Part shown: piece after piece, positions 23,001-35,000 of the stretch
Layout: every line of letters begins with the position of its first letter
Position numbering within the stretch: the first letter of the stretch is position 1
Assembly (NCBI GenBank): GCA_013368325.1
Contig: JAACJK010000067.1
Coordinates: forward strand, 124,001-188,000
Direction of reading: 5' to 3'
Origin: Ephemerocybe angulata
Taxonomy: Eukaryota > Basidiomycota > Agaricomycetes > Agaricales > Psathyrellaceae
DNA: 64,000 bases
Notes under the pieces: generated by a model
The model's input: the letters and a program-made list of their open reading frames with translations, nothing else
What the model was told of the DNA's origin: nothing
Database searches by the model: none
Translations under genes and position numbers: made by a program

Positions 23001-26000
23001 GGGGATATATAAGTGGGGGCTCGTAGTGGAGCGAGGTCGTGGTTGGGAGCAATTGTGGCTTGTTGGCCTTTTACGGCACAAGACGACTCATCAACAAACA
23101 CCAGCTCGCGGTGCACGTGCATTCCACCCAGGAACTTCCTGCTTTTTCCTGAACTATCCAATCGGCGCCCCAGATCTATCCCCATCTGGTTCCTCAAGCG
23201 ACCTTTGCCCGCCCGGTCAACGCCCGGTATTGTCCTCTACCTTTTCCCAGCGTCTATTAATTATTGTCTGCCACCCATTGTTGCCACCCATCGTAGTGGT
23301 CAAGGGTACGCCGCTGAACCCTTTAAATCTCCCTGGCGGCCCTCCCGGACGAGACCGCAAAATACGGCCTCAATGGCTGTCCAGGCCGCTATCGCTCACG
23401 GCATCTGTACGTGGATGTCCTCTGGTTTGGGCGTCACAGCGGGAATTCCCCGCCCGTTTCCATTGCAATTTCACTTATGGTATGGAGCATCCCACCCCCC
23501 TCTCACGCTCCTTTTCGAGGGACTGAGATCAAAAGAATTGTCAACGGCCACAGTCGCTCTCCCTGGCTCGGGCCCGATCGCCCTTTCCAGGCGACTTGCC
23601 TTGTTCCGTCAGCCCTCCTAATTTTTGGCCGTTTCTTTGAGACGAAAGAGTCCTGATAGCAACCGTGTGGGCCACGGGTTGTATACACTGGCCTAGGAAT
23701 GTGGGCTGCCTCTACTCCTTTTTCATGAGGTAAGAGATGGGAATACCTCTCGTGGTGCATCATGATTGTTACTGTACAGTCCCCAGTCACAATCACTTAG
23801 ACCCGGTGTATATGGGTGTCACACAACGTCACCCGATATCTGGCAATCGAGCGCTTTCCCATCCAATTTGGGTGTTGGAATAAATTACGCGCTCCACCTG
23901 ACATACCGAAGCGACCGAATGACAATGGCCCCGCCCTAGTCATCACATTGCAGCCTTTCCAGAACGATCGACGACCTGTGTCGCCCACCGCGGTGGCGAA
24001 AATCATGGCAGTAGCGTGGCCGCAGATGAGAGAGGCCACCGATCACACAAATAGCCGACGCAGCATTGCAGACTGGCTACCCCTTCGAATATTCGCCCTG
24101 CGTTTCAAGCCCTGGCTGCCTAAAAATGAGGACGCCTCCGTCTTCAGCTGCACGACCAGCAACCCCAGGTAAAGACCCAGAATAAAAGGCAATTTATGGG
24201 CTCAGTTTGCCTTGGTATAGGGGGAGGGGAGACGGGTGAGCGTTCGCCTAGTCTGAATGACAAGGTTCGTATGTTAGTTTCCTTCTCCGTTAGTCGTTCG
24301 ACCCCAAAATAACGGCTCGTGGTGTGATTGGCCTCTTGGTATGATGTGACACACCTTCTGTTGCGCCCTTTTGTTTCCGCGTTTTCTTAGGCTTCTGACA
24401 AGCGTGTTTGCCCTGTCAGAGTTTTTTTTAATACGGCAATCCGCGGGTGTGTTGCTTTGTCTACCCCTCCACTTGTAAAATTCAAAGGCACGAGAGGGCG
24501 GTTGGAAAGGGACTTTCACATTTTCATCATCCGGCCGGGCGCAGGAGCTCACGCCGGCGTCCACCCTTTGACATTCCCAGATTTAGATTTCCCACTCATT
24601 CCCATTTTCCGGTCCATACCGTACCGTCCGTAATAAAGAAAATGTATCTAGGAACCTAGTATGCAGCACCGGCGCTAATGGTGTACATCGTGGAATGGAC
24701 ATTAGAAGACAGTACACACTGTAGTTCACCCCATCCTGAGCCCTTTCTTTGTTTTCCAGCTTCTCGATGGTTGACAATACCTATCAGGTAGTACAAGGTT
24801 CGAAGACAATACCATGGTCCGTCTCTGTCAAGGCCGGGGATAAACCGCGCGGTGTGGCTTATTTTAAGGGCTTCTACGACAGTGAGGTGGATACGCGAAC
24901 CGCTTTGTTTACGCCAGTGGCTCGTAGTCAAGCAGCCTTCGCAGGGCTGAGATCACCGCTGAGCGCCTTGGTACCGTCTTTGGACTTGTGTCTATTGGCG
25001 GAATTTGAGGTCCTCAAGATAAAGGGAATTAACTGACCACTCCACCTCCAGCCCCTGAACGAAAGGTCACAGCGAAATTATGCTGTTAGCCTTCCGCGTG
25101 TCACGAACACGCGCAGCGTGAAACGCCTGCGTGATCACAGCAGGCAAACATGTGTCCTCTTGTTGAGCCTGGGCGAGCGCTTCTCAGCACCGCCAAGTCA
25201 CAGTCATAATTGCTGTTGCTGCCCACCGCAGTACCTTCACACTGAGGAAGCGCTGGAAGACCATACATCACGAGAAAGCGCTTACTACGGGCGCCAAACG
25301 GCCTCCGGCTGCGTTTCGACTGGAGGCCCCGTGGTGGCGCACATTTTTATGCTAATATCTCTACGCCGCGTGGGAGACTGAGTCCAGCTGGTATCTGCAC
25401 CAATACCATCCAGCCCTATCGCTCAGTGTTTCCGAGTTCCCGAGCCCGATCGACAATCAAACACCAAAGATGTACAGAAAGCCACATCTAACTCAAAGTT
25501 AGGAATCCGATTCCTCGTTGCCTCAGAGGAACCTAGAGCTTCGCTCCCGATTTGACTCCCCGTCTGCACGTTCCCGTCCGTGACCAAATTCGTCCGAGGG
25601 TCCAGCGTGCCGTGCACAGCTGATCTGTATCTTCCTGCGGTGCATGGGTAACATAGTCCTGAAAAGGTTAGCTGGGTATGCAAACCCCGCACCTTAAGCT
25701 TTCGTCTATCTGGCCTCCTTGGTCCGGATGCGAGATGCTGCCCGTTCTATTGGCCAGGTTGGGTCTGTCCTAATGTATTGAGCCAGAGAATTCTCGTTGG
25801 AACCTGGGCGCGTGATCATTCATCTAATCGAACTTTGATATATGTGATACCCAGCTCTTTACGTCGTGCTGTTCTTGGGGTGCAAGATTCTATCGGGAGC
25901 CCGTCCTGAATGCCATTGACCATTTACGATACTGCGTGACTCCCTCCCGTCGGATTTAGGGTACCCGGTCACCCTGGTGTCTCTGGTGCACTACTGTACA

Positions 26001-27338
26001 GTGATTATAGTGAAAGAACAGTTTTGGGGCAAAGAAGGGTATCGAGAAGACACCAGCGAAGCACTTGGTCCGTTCACAGGCTCCTTACGGCAATAGTGAA
26101 AATGAGCATGCTCTGGACCAGTTCTGCTAGAGTTGGCCGCGTCCTGCGATAGGCCGCAAAGGCCGCTCTGGTCGACACTATTATGGGACTGAATTCATCA
26201 GTAATTGAGATGAGGTAGACTCCGTTATCTGACCATCATTTCCATGGCTGGAATGGTCGAAAGCGGGATGATGTAACACCTCTTTCTTCGCGGACTCCAC
26301 TCTGAGGCTTCCTTCCGTCTAAAACTTTTTCAAAAGGTAGGAGAATATCAGTTGAGCTGTAGAACGGCCCTGTGGTAGTCAAAAATTTGAAAAGTTAACC
26401 AGGTGGATTCGCAGGGTGGATCATACCATGCTTGCGAGATGCTTTGCATGTCACCGGCCGTCCGCCATGACCGTTGACGCCGTGGCTCGCGTTACCCGCA
26501 ATGCATGAGCACAGGGGGTCCTTGGGTAGGTCTAAGAGTCTGTACTCGAGTATGGAGCTGCAAGAACCCCGCAGGACTGCTTTGAAACGTGGTTCAGGCC
26601 ATGAATGCTCCCAGCATAGCTTCTAGAAATGGATAAGTGGAAGGCGAGAAATAATAGAAGTTTCTCATCTCCTCTCATGAAATTCATGAGGACGTTTAAG
26701 TTCTTTAAAGTCTCATTATAATATACTATCCTCTTGCACAACACAAGCCCATTCATCTTCAAGCGCAGCCTAATTACCTCGACAGCACTATAATGAGAGT
26801 GCCCTTGCCCATCCCCGCTGCCCAGCCCACGGTCATTTTCACCTACAACTAGCGCGATTTGCTTTATACACACCCCTATTTCCCATATTCCTTGACCGCA
26901 GAGGCATCGAAGCTCCCTCGAGGAAGATACTTGCAGGCTTGCATGGCGAGTGTGGGCGCCTGCGCCAAGCCATTGCTTCCTAAAATGGTGTGCGAACTTT
27001 GATTGGCTATGCTTGTGCCTCCGCTGATCAAAATGATCCGCCACCTGCCTTTGTCGGCCGCCGCCGACTCGCCCCTGCATGTCCCATCACGCTGCGCCTT
27101 CACTTATTACGTCGCTAAATCTGCAATTAAGGTCGTAGGTTTGGCCTCCTCAACCTAGCCATGTAAGTTGACCTGGCCTCTTGTAGGTGTAGTTGCTGGA
27201 CAGAACAGACCCTGAGCCCTGAGCTCTGCCGCAAGTTGGTTCTTTGATAATCTCCCGGAGTTGAAGGTCGAGCTTCGTGTAATTCAAGCGCCATGCATCG
27301 AACACGTTTCATGCTCATCGATATGGCCACCTTATGCG
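23001..27338. other. Gene-poor region
   Basis: More than 4 kb without an ORF I can support. Several open frames on both strands (for example 26532-27080 minus) show no recognisable domain, no splice-linked continuation and no codon-like pattern. It may be decayed sequence, long intergenic DNA or untranslated transcript. Confidence 0.5.
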
Positions 27339-27639
27339 ATACTGTACCGGACTGTAGGGTAGCAATCACTTTTGGTGCGTTACGTTTCGGTAGGCGTCAC
27401 AATTAGGCAATGACTTGGTCGTGAGGCGTTACTTTCGCAAATTTTGGCAATGACCAGAGACCTACAGTGATACTTTAGGGTAGAAACCCACCCTTCTTTT
27501 TATTTGGAATTTTAGTCGATTTTATTAGTATTTAATTTTGGCAATGACCCCCGCGTTACGCGTTACATCGCTGGAAATAGGCAATATTTTTGGGTAGCGT
27601 TACGCGTTACTATTGCTACCCTACAGTCCGGTACAGTAT
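27339..27639. mobile_element. MITE-like element with perfect 28-bp terminal inverted repeats
   Basis: The first 28 bp (27339-27366, beginning ATACTGTACCGG) are an exact reverse complement of the last 28 bp (27612-27639). The 301-bp element has no ORF. Its interior is AT-richer and carries short direct repeats: several GGCAATGAC copies and a GCGTTACGCGTTAC unit twice near the right end. Both flanks have GCG directly next to the ends, a possible 3-bp target-site duplication; alternatively TATGCG is duplicated if the left end starts slightly further out. The ends and size indicate a non-autonomous DNA transposon; the superfamily cannot be named without a partner transposase. Confidence 0.85.
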
Positions 27640-27965
27640 GCGTCTTTTGAGCTACAGCCTCATTAAGCAAATCCCTTATTAAGTTCCTTGTAGCATCAAA
27701 TGGCTTCCATTTATGAGTGTTCAGGAGACCAATGTGATGAAATATGTCGTCCACGCAACCCCCGCCACCTCTGTAACAATCTATATCTGGCAGATGAGTA
27801 GTATTGAGTAGATAATGCTGACAAAAGGCATAGATAATCAGACCGAGGTATACCCTGCAACTGATTAAGTATGCTCTTGGTATGGGCTACGACACAAATT
27901 GAGAGTATCTTACGGTAGAAACCCCTATCTCCCACCATCTCTTCCATGCACCAGGAAGAGAACAT
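27640..27965 (-). pseudogene. Possible gene fragment next to the MITE
   Basis: Two overlapping minus-strand frames are open here and look coding-like in parts (one contains RGGGGCVDDIFHHIGLL, the other SILNQLQGIPRSDYLCLL). They are out of frame with each other and no splice sites reconcile them. This could be a broken gene interrupted near its end by the transposon. I recognise no family. Confidence 0.2.
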
Positions 27966-29685
27966 CTGTGCTTGGCAGTTAGCTTACCGAGGATCTATTG
28001 CATCGCTTCACGCTAAGGCCCGGATTAGCTATCCTATTCGCTCCTGTCGGTGTCTAAAAGTGCACGACGAATTCCAGGCCAGATAGATTCAGCGACCGGA
28101 GATGCTATGTATTACCACGCGCATTAGCGCTGAAATTTACCGGGCCTACGGGACTGTAGGCATGGTATTCTTGTACAAGGCGGTGCCAAAGTCGTGGCTG
28201 GGTTCGAGGTCGTTTACGAAAGGGGTCCCTAGCCAGGCTCTAGGGTAGCAAGGGCTTTCATTGGAGGCATATCCTTCGGCGATGACCATATCATCCCCAC
28301 CTTGAAACCCGGAGTAGCAACCTGGCCTTGCTGGTCGATCCAAGTACTAACGCGGCTGCGCTGACCGGTCCAAGCACGAACCCGAATGCTATTCGGCCAT
28401 CTAAATTCGAGGATTTGGCAGTGGGGAAGGCACCGCAAAATTAGCTATTTGACCGAAGCTCTTCGATGACAGGCCATTGGCTTTGGCAGCGTTATTAAGC
28501 TCGCGTATGGCATTCTACCATAAAGCAGCCGCCCCGGGCCTTTCGGAGTCGAATACCACCCAGCTCTCTGCTGGACCGTCGGTGATCCGCCTGTTGAACG
28601 AGGTTAAAGACAGACCCGAAGTCACGAAAGGAGCACACCAGGGTTCAGCTCGCACCGGCCACAATATCGACCATGGTACTAATAGATCAAGACGTCTCCA
28701 TGCCGTGACCGACCGCGGGGCCAGCCCCAGCCGACAAAAGGACTCTTAAATTAGCGGCCGCGGCATCATTCTGCAGGGATGAAGGGGACAACGAGAGGTG
28801 ACAAAGGGAAGGGGTGGGCGTGAGTAATCAAGCCCATGAAACATACCGTTCAAAACGCCATAGCTAAAGGCAGCGAAACGAGAGGCACGAGTTAAGCAAG
28901 GGGACAATCGGAAAGGCGGATTTGCCGTGGGTCTAGCACTCTATGAGGCTGCTGTCTGGCTCCCAGGAGTCGTAGCCGCTTCTGTCCCTCGTCCTCACTC
29001 ACATTATCGTTTCCCAGACCTTCATCGGGGGACCGTACCGTAAACATGCCTCGTCGTCGCCGTTGTCGTCAAGACTCAGCGTCCGCATTCCGTCGCAAGC
29101 CTACTCATTCCAGAGCCCAGACCGCGGACAAGTCAAGTGGATCCATTTCGCGAGGTTCCCCGTAGCTATGGCGAATTGGGGTGTTCGCCGATGACGAGAG
29201 AGTAATCATCCTCCGAAAAGATATTCAGTTGGACCATGCGGTGAGGTACGTACTGTCGGAGCGACCAGTCGAACACATCTCACTCCGCAGTTTGGCTGGG
29301 TGTAAGGAGAGACATTCGCGCCGGGATCATCAGATAAATATAAGTTGGTCTTCGTGCCTGAGAACTGAACGAGGAGGCATCGTACTGGACTGCCGAGATA
29401 GTGAAAGCTAGGCGGGTAGGAAGCCGCGGCCGGTCGGGTTCAAACCCGAGACGAAGGTAGGAGAAGCGACCTGTACAGATGGACATGAGCAGACCAAGAA
29501 CATAATGGCCGCAGACAATGTCCTCGTCCGGGTGGGCATCAGCATTCGGAGGGGCTGGGAAAAGGCAAGAGGGAGTTGGGTAATGCAAAGTGAGTATGGT
29601 ATTGAATAAAGATAAAAATACACTCAATAAAATACAGGTGGAGAAAGAGGGATGGCCGGAACTCCTAACACGCTGGTTCGTCCGT
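27966..29685. other. Gene-poor region upstream of the RPB11 3' end
   Basis: No supported gene. A 39-codon arginine-rich ORF starts at 29046 (MPRRRRCRQ) but has nothing else to back it. A TCGGG/CCCGA hairpin with a GGTTCAAACCC core near 29445-29455 resembles a tRNA B box but does not fold as a tRNA. Confidence 0.45.
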
Positions 29686-30233
29686 CTACAAGTCCATGTA
29701 GTCTCTTGATCCTGACCAGGTTCCGGTAGCGCCGTAGGGATCTTCGGCGCCTATAGCCGTGCCGTCTGCTTCGTGACCCTTGTACGTGAACTCGCGCTTG
29801 AACTTTTGTTCAAGAGAGACGAGCGACGCGATCAACTTGTTGGAGGCCTGCTCGAGAGCCTCTTGAGGCGTGATGGTGCCGTTGGTTTGGATCTTAATCT
29901 GGAAGTAAGGATGGAGGGGATGGGGGACCTTGTAGCCGGCGAAGAGGACGTGGGGGGTAACGAGGAGCTGACTGTGGTTTCAAGGGTGAGACCAGCAGGA
30001 AAAAGTACAGGCGCGGTGACTCACGCGCGCAACATGTTGCCCAGCGTATGGTCCTGCTTCACGATCTTGATTGTCGCAGCATTGGGGATCTTGGTGTCCT
30101 CAATGACTTCAACACTGAATACAAGAACGTATTCTCCTGAGTCTCACGATTCGCAGACAATTGAGAAAGCTCGGACGCACGACTTCTCGCCATCCTCCAA
30201 CACAAAGAGCTCGTAACGTGGTGGAGCGTTCAT
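29686..30233 (-). CDS. RPB11: RNA polymerase II subunit RPB11
   Basis: Small assembly subunit that pairs with RPB3 in the Pol II core; nuclear. Exons 30233-30181, 30114-30025 and 29971-29686 join to 142 residues. The alpha-like core is clear: YELFVLEDGEKS, then EDTKIPNAATIKIVKQDHTL and GNMLRAQLL, followed by PHPLHPYFQIKIQT and a long helix ending the dimerisation domain. The C-terminus has about 20 extra residues relative to yeast and animal proteins (Gly/Asp-rich with a WSGSRDYMDL end). All expected motifs are intact. Confidence 0.96.
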
Positions 30234-30840
30234 GTTCAGTCAGGATCTCTGAGAGACGGGTCAGCATGGATTGTTGCGGTATTCGATACAAAGGTGCAGG
30301 TGTAAACTAGTCTACTGTGCCGTCCCACTGACCTCAGAGAGGAAAAGGCTCTAGAAAAAACGAAAGCTATTAGTTCGAGTTCCAGGGTATGTCAAAAGGG
30401 CTCAGCGAATAAAGTTGCGATCATGAAACGTAGTTTCACCGACAATAAATATAACCATCCTTGTCGCAGAGAAGGAGGGGATACTCACATTGGTGGACGA
30501 AGATGAAGGGTCGGTCCAAGTCGCAGCGCCGCGTTTTGTTGGCAAGACAAATTGTGTTTGGTCATGTTAGGAACCGGACCCTGTGGCAGTGCGGGGCTCA
30601 TCTGTGATGGTGGAGAGTGGGCTCGACGACCACCACTCCGCAACCACCTCAAGGTCAGTACTGCCGTCTGTCCGTCCGAATCTACGCCCCAGCGCTGCAA
30701 GACCCATTCTACCCGTCTTCTCCAAGTTTTTTGAGCCCAAAATGTTGGATTCGCGGTTGGATGCGTCCCGGCGGATTTGGATGGACTCTTGAATCAACAC
30801 AGCTCGGTTGGCTGATTCTATTGCTTTGACTCCAGAAACC
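30234..30840. promoter_or_regulatory. Divergent promoter of RPB11 and RPL28
   Basis: 607 bp between the two start codons, one for a polymerase subunit and one for a ribosomal protein. Open frames here are short. Co-regulation as growth genes is plausible but inferred from arrangement only. Confidence 0.6.
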
Positions 30841-31438
30841 ATGCCCACCCACCTTTCCAAGACCCGCAAGCATCGTGGCCATGTGTCCGCCGGTCACGGT
30901 CGTGTAGGAAAGCACCGCAAGCATCCAGGAGGTCGCGGTCTTGCTGGTGGTCAGCATCACCACCGGTGCGTAGCAATGAATTCGACAGCGATCAGCCATT
31001 TTCTGACGTCCCTGCAGTACCAACTTCGATAAGTACCATCCTGGTTACTTCGGTAAGGTTGGTATGCGCCACTACCATCTTACCCGCAACGCGTACTGGC
31101 GCCCGGTCATCAACGTCGACAAGCTCTGGAGCCTTATCCCTGCTGAGGAGAAGAACGGCTTGACCGCCGACTCCGAGGTCGTCCCCGTTATCGACACTCT
31201 CCGCCACGGTTACGGCAAGGTCTTGGGCAACGGAAAGTGCGTATAGGTGCAATTTCTTGCACGATTTTGTGCTGATGATACTCTTTAGGCTCCCCCAGGT
31301 TCCTTTCATCGTGAAGGCCCGATTCGTCTCATCGATCGCCGAGTACGTTTATCTCAGTCTTTCTTGCTATCTAAATACTTACCTTGCTATAGGAAAAAAA
31401 TCAAGGAGGCCGGTGGTGTCGTCAAGCTGATCGCTTAA
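30841..31438 (+). CDS. RPL28: Cytosolic large-subunit ribosomal protein uL15 (L28/L27a)
   Basis: Exons 30841-30965, 31018-31236, 31289-31342 and 31393-31438 join to 147 residues, within the narrow length of this family. The N-terminus has [26 protein letters not shown] and GGQHHHR, the signature of eukaryotic uL15, then [18 protein letters not shown], and it ends with GGVVKLIA. Strongly basic and intact; it binds 25S rRNA in the large subunit. Confidence 0.97.
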
Positions 31439-32015
31439 ATGACCTTCTGTTTCTCTACACCCATATCCATGCATTTCTCTCCTTTTATGAGCACGCCTCC
31501 CATGAATCATATGCCGCATGACCAAAAGCCGCGTCGATTGGAAGAAGTACTTGCAAAGCTGGGCATTTCGGGAGATCTGAGGCCTCGCCCTCCTGGGTCT
31601 TTGAGGCATGCTCCAGTTTACCCTTTCCAGTCGTTCTATCAGCACATGTCGTAGCTCATGTCCTACAGACAATACCCAATGGACGAGTCTGGGTTCGTGG
31701 ACCCGGGCATTTGATGTTGTGCCTCGCAGGCGCAAACCCAAAACACGCGCTTTTTCAAACTTCGAGGCGGCTGAGATATCTGACATGGATTTATCCCGGT
31801 CTAACTGCTCTTTCGGAAGGTCTCAGTGATTAAGGTTATGCCATTTCTCGTGCTGGTGGTTGGCTGGTGGTCCGCGCATCGGCCTGCGTTACTACATTGT
31901 GGCCTGTTTCCGGCATCAGGTACGGTCGTGCAACTTATGAATAGAATCACGAAATGAGCAGAATAGGGATACTAAATTCGAAGACTAATATGTACTACAT
32001 TGGTACTACAGTCGT
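31439..32015. other. Intergenic region downstream of RPL28
   Basis: Contains open frames on both strands that I cannot support. Convergent with the EF-hand/ZZ gene. Introns of ribosomal protein genes and flanks can host snoRNAs; I saw no clear C/D boxes. Confidence 0.4.
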
Positions 32016-35000
32016 TCATGGACGAACTTCAACGGCCTCCAACACCCTAAACAACAGAGATTCTAACGACTGAAATCTGGCGTTCACTTCCTTCTCAAAA
32101 TCGGACAGTCTCTGCGCGACGGTTCCACCGGTACTTTCGCAAGCCTCGGCGGCTTGCTGAACGAAGCTTGCAGGCGCAGGATGGTACTCTGCGACTGCTC
32201 CTTTGATATCGTCCACATTTCCCCGCACCCCCTCAACATGCGTGGTAAGCTTCGCCACCTGGCTAGCGAGCGCGTCAACCCTCTCATTCATCCTCGCTTC
32301 CAATGCCTTCATTTCCTGGCTCAAGGCCGTCCTCGTTTCGCGGATGTACTTCTCTGTCTGACCAATAGCTTCTGTGTCCACATCCACGTCGTCGAAGATT
32401 CGTAAAAGGTGGTGTGATTCGTCGTGTTTGTTGTCTTTTTCGCATTCAAGGCATATGGACGTGTCTTGTGCTTCAGAAGCATACATCAGTCAGAACGAAA
32501 AAAGACGGACGGTCGATTGAAGCCACTCACGACAAAACGTGCAAACCCAGCAGGGTAGACAAATCTCTCTATGACACGAGACGCATTCCGGTTTGACGTC
32601 GACTTCCTTCTGAGCTGTTTGACCGGAGGTTAGTTTCCCTATGTATGCCCCGTGGGTTGGGGCAACCTGTGCAGCCCCCCGGTTTCGGTAGGCATGCTTG
32701 ACACGTTTGGATACCAAGCGAGCTTTAAGTATCACAGAAGCGACCTCCATGTAGAGAATGCGCTTCCGAGTCTTCAGAAGCGTGTGAGATGGTCGGTGGG
32801 TGAAGTTCGACGCTGTTGTGATAGTGCTTTCATCGCTGAGGCAGTGTCTGCAGACGTCGACCTGGTCGTTGAAGCTCTCGAGGCAGCATGTGATGCAGAT
32901 GTACCTCACGAAATAGAGTCGACATTTGCAGAAATCGCAAGTACAGAAAGATGCCCTGAACAGATGCAAATAAGTCAGCTGCGCCCGAGCCAGAGGTATA
33001 CCACAATACTTACACAGAATCAGCAACTCCTCGATCTGCATAAAACATCGCTATCCCCTCCCAGACGTAAGCGATGTTGGGATGAATCTGACTTCGCAAG
33101 ATGGAGAACTCTGCTCCTTCTTCGTCAGAATTATCCTTCTTATATATCTTAATCGAGATGTCAATCCAGCGTTTCCTCTGACTTGCCATTTCCGCGTAGT
33201 GTGATTTTGAATGGAGGCGCTGGCGAACTTGGTAGCGAACGACTTCGATCGCGAACGCCCAACGTGCCTGTGGGATTGTCCTAATTTCGCGTTTGGATGG
33301 TTGAACGCTCGATCCGGGGTCATCTATTTGAAGCTCTACCGTGCCATCAGTGAGGGAACGGACGGCTGGTGTTGGCTTTATATCACTGGCTTCGGTGGGC
33401 TGCTCGACGAAGGGTGTTGGGGCATCGGTGGACAAGGCAATGTTCTCGACGGCGTCGTCGGTCGGGTCAGGTGTGGCCGGGACTGGGATATCAATAATAA
33501 GGGCAGGCTGATCGTTGGTGGCTGCTGGGGTGGCATCTTCGACGACAGGTCCCTCTTCCTTTGTAACTAGTTTGAGGATGTGGCGGTAAGGGAACGCTTC
33601 TGGTGGCGAACGAGTCATTTTGAACTGCAATGGCACAGCCTGCTGGTCATCCACAGGGCGTGCATAACACCATGTCCCTTCCCAATCGAAGGTGTGCCCT
33701 CCGACTGGAGCAACTCGAAAGTGGTATACCGGCTCTTCCTCGTGTAGCACCTTGAAATCCAGGGCGACGATGTCTGCCCCGCTAGTTTCCTCTTCGGAGG
33801 CGTCCTCACCACCTGGCATGGCGGGCCTCTCCTTCCTCTCGACATTTCCTTGGACTAGCACCCCGCCATACAAGAATGACTCTGCTTCGCCTGTGAGCTC
33901 AGACCCTTCCTGGCTTGGTGTGTCGAAGCGAAAAACGACCAGGTCGTTCGCCGACTCATCCAGGACGTCTTCCGAAGACGGGCGCCTCATTAGCCCCGTC
34001 CATGCACCTCCAATAGTGGGACACAGGCTCTGAGTACCGAGAGGCGTGCTCGAGAAATCGTTGATCACCGCCTGTCCGACACAGTCTGGCTCGTCCTCGA
34101 GATCAGGACCATCATGATCGAGTTGCTCTGAGATGATTTTCAGGGCTTCTGCGTCGTCATCCATTGTGTTGGAGTACCCGGATGCGTCGAGTAGGGGGGC
34201 AAGCAGTGCGCTGTCCTTTCTTTCGTACGGTTTTGGGGAATTGAATAGTTCCATCTATATAAACCTTTAAACACATCGAATGGAATTTGCAGTGGTCGAG
34301 CCACCTACCATGCCGAAAGAGAATTTCTTGAATAGCTCTTGAACGTCTTGTGGCTTTCTCCGGAAGATGGCTAGCAAAAACATCATAAGAACGGCTGATT
34401 AACCAATATCTGACAGGAAAGGTAAGGCGTACCGTTGAGCTTCCCAGTCCTCGTTCGCAATGCCTCAAATACCATTTGAAGAGAGTGCGAGGGGTAGCGC
34501 ATCTTGTAGAGCATCTTGTAGTTTGTTGACAATCTACGCTGGGACGCGACCTTTACGATACGAAGGTGGTGCCTCAATAGTAGGTAGATCAAGGGAAATA
34601 CGAACTAGATAGTATGTTGAGCAGAGAACATTAAAAGGGTTGCAACGGAAGGGACGCACGCGCTCGATACGCCCTGGTCCTGTTATTAATGCAACAGTGT
34701 CCACCGAGGTGATATTAAACTTGATACTCTTCAAGTTGGCGAGTAACCTCTGCTCTAACCCGTCGTCCAGGTCCGAGACCATCGCGGCCAACTTGGCATC
34801 CGTTTCTTCGGACTCCCCAACGGAGGGTTGCGTAGACCGAAGCTGGGTGTCAAGTGATTGGAAAGAATAGCCATCGAGGTACTCATCAACGTAGGACATA
34901 TTGCAAGCCATTACGTCCTGCCGAGAGTCGTAAATTTGTCGAACCAATTGCAAGATCTTCTCTTTGTATTTCTTGATGCTTACAGCCCACCCTAGACAAG

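Noticed and set aside
26532..27080. 182-codon minus-strand frame
   Set aside because: No domain, odd composition, no conserved blocks and poor start context.
29436..29460. tRNA B-box-like motif GGTTCAAACCC
   Set aside because: It forms a 5-bp stem with a 6-nt loop and no A box, acceptor stem or anticodon arm fits around it.
29773..30216. 147-codon plus-strand open frame
   Set aside because: It is the antisense shadow of RPB11 exons, whose identity is certain.
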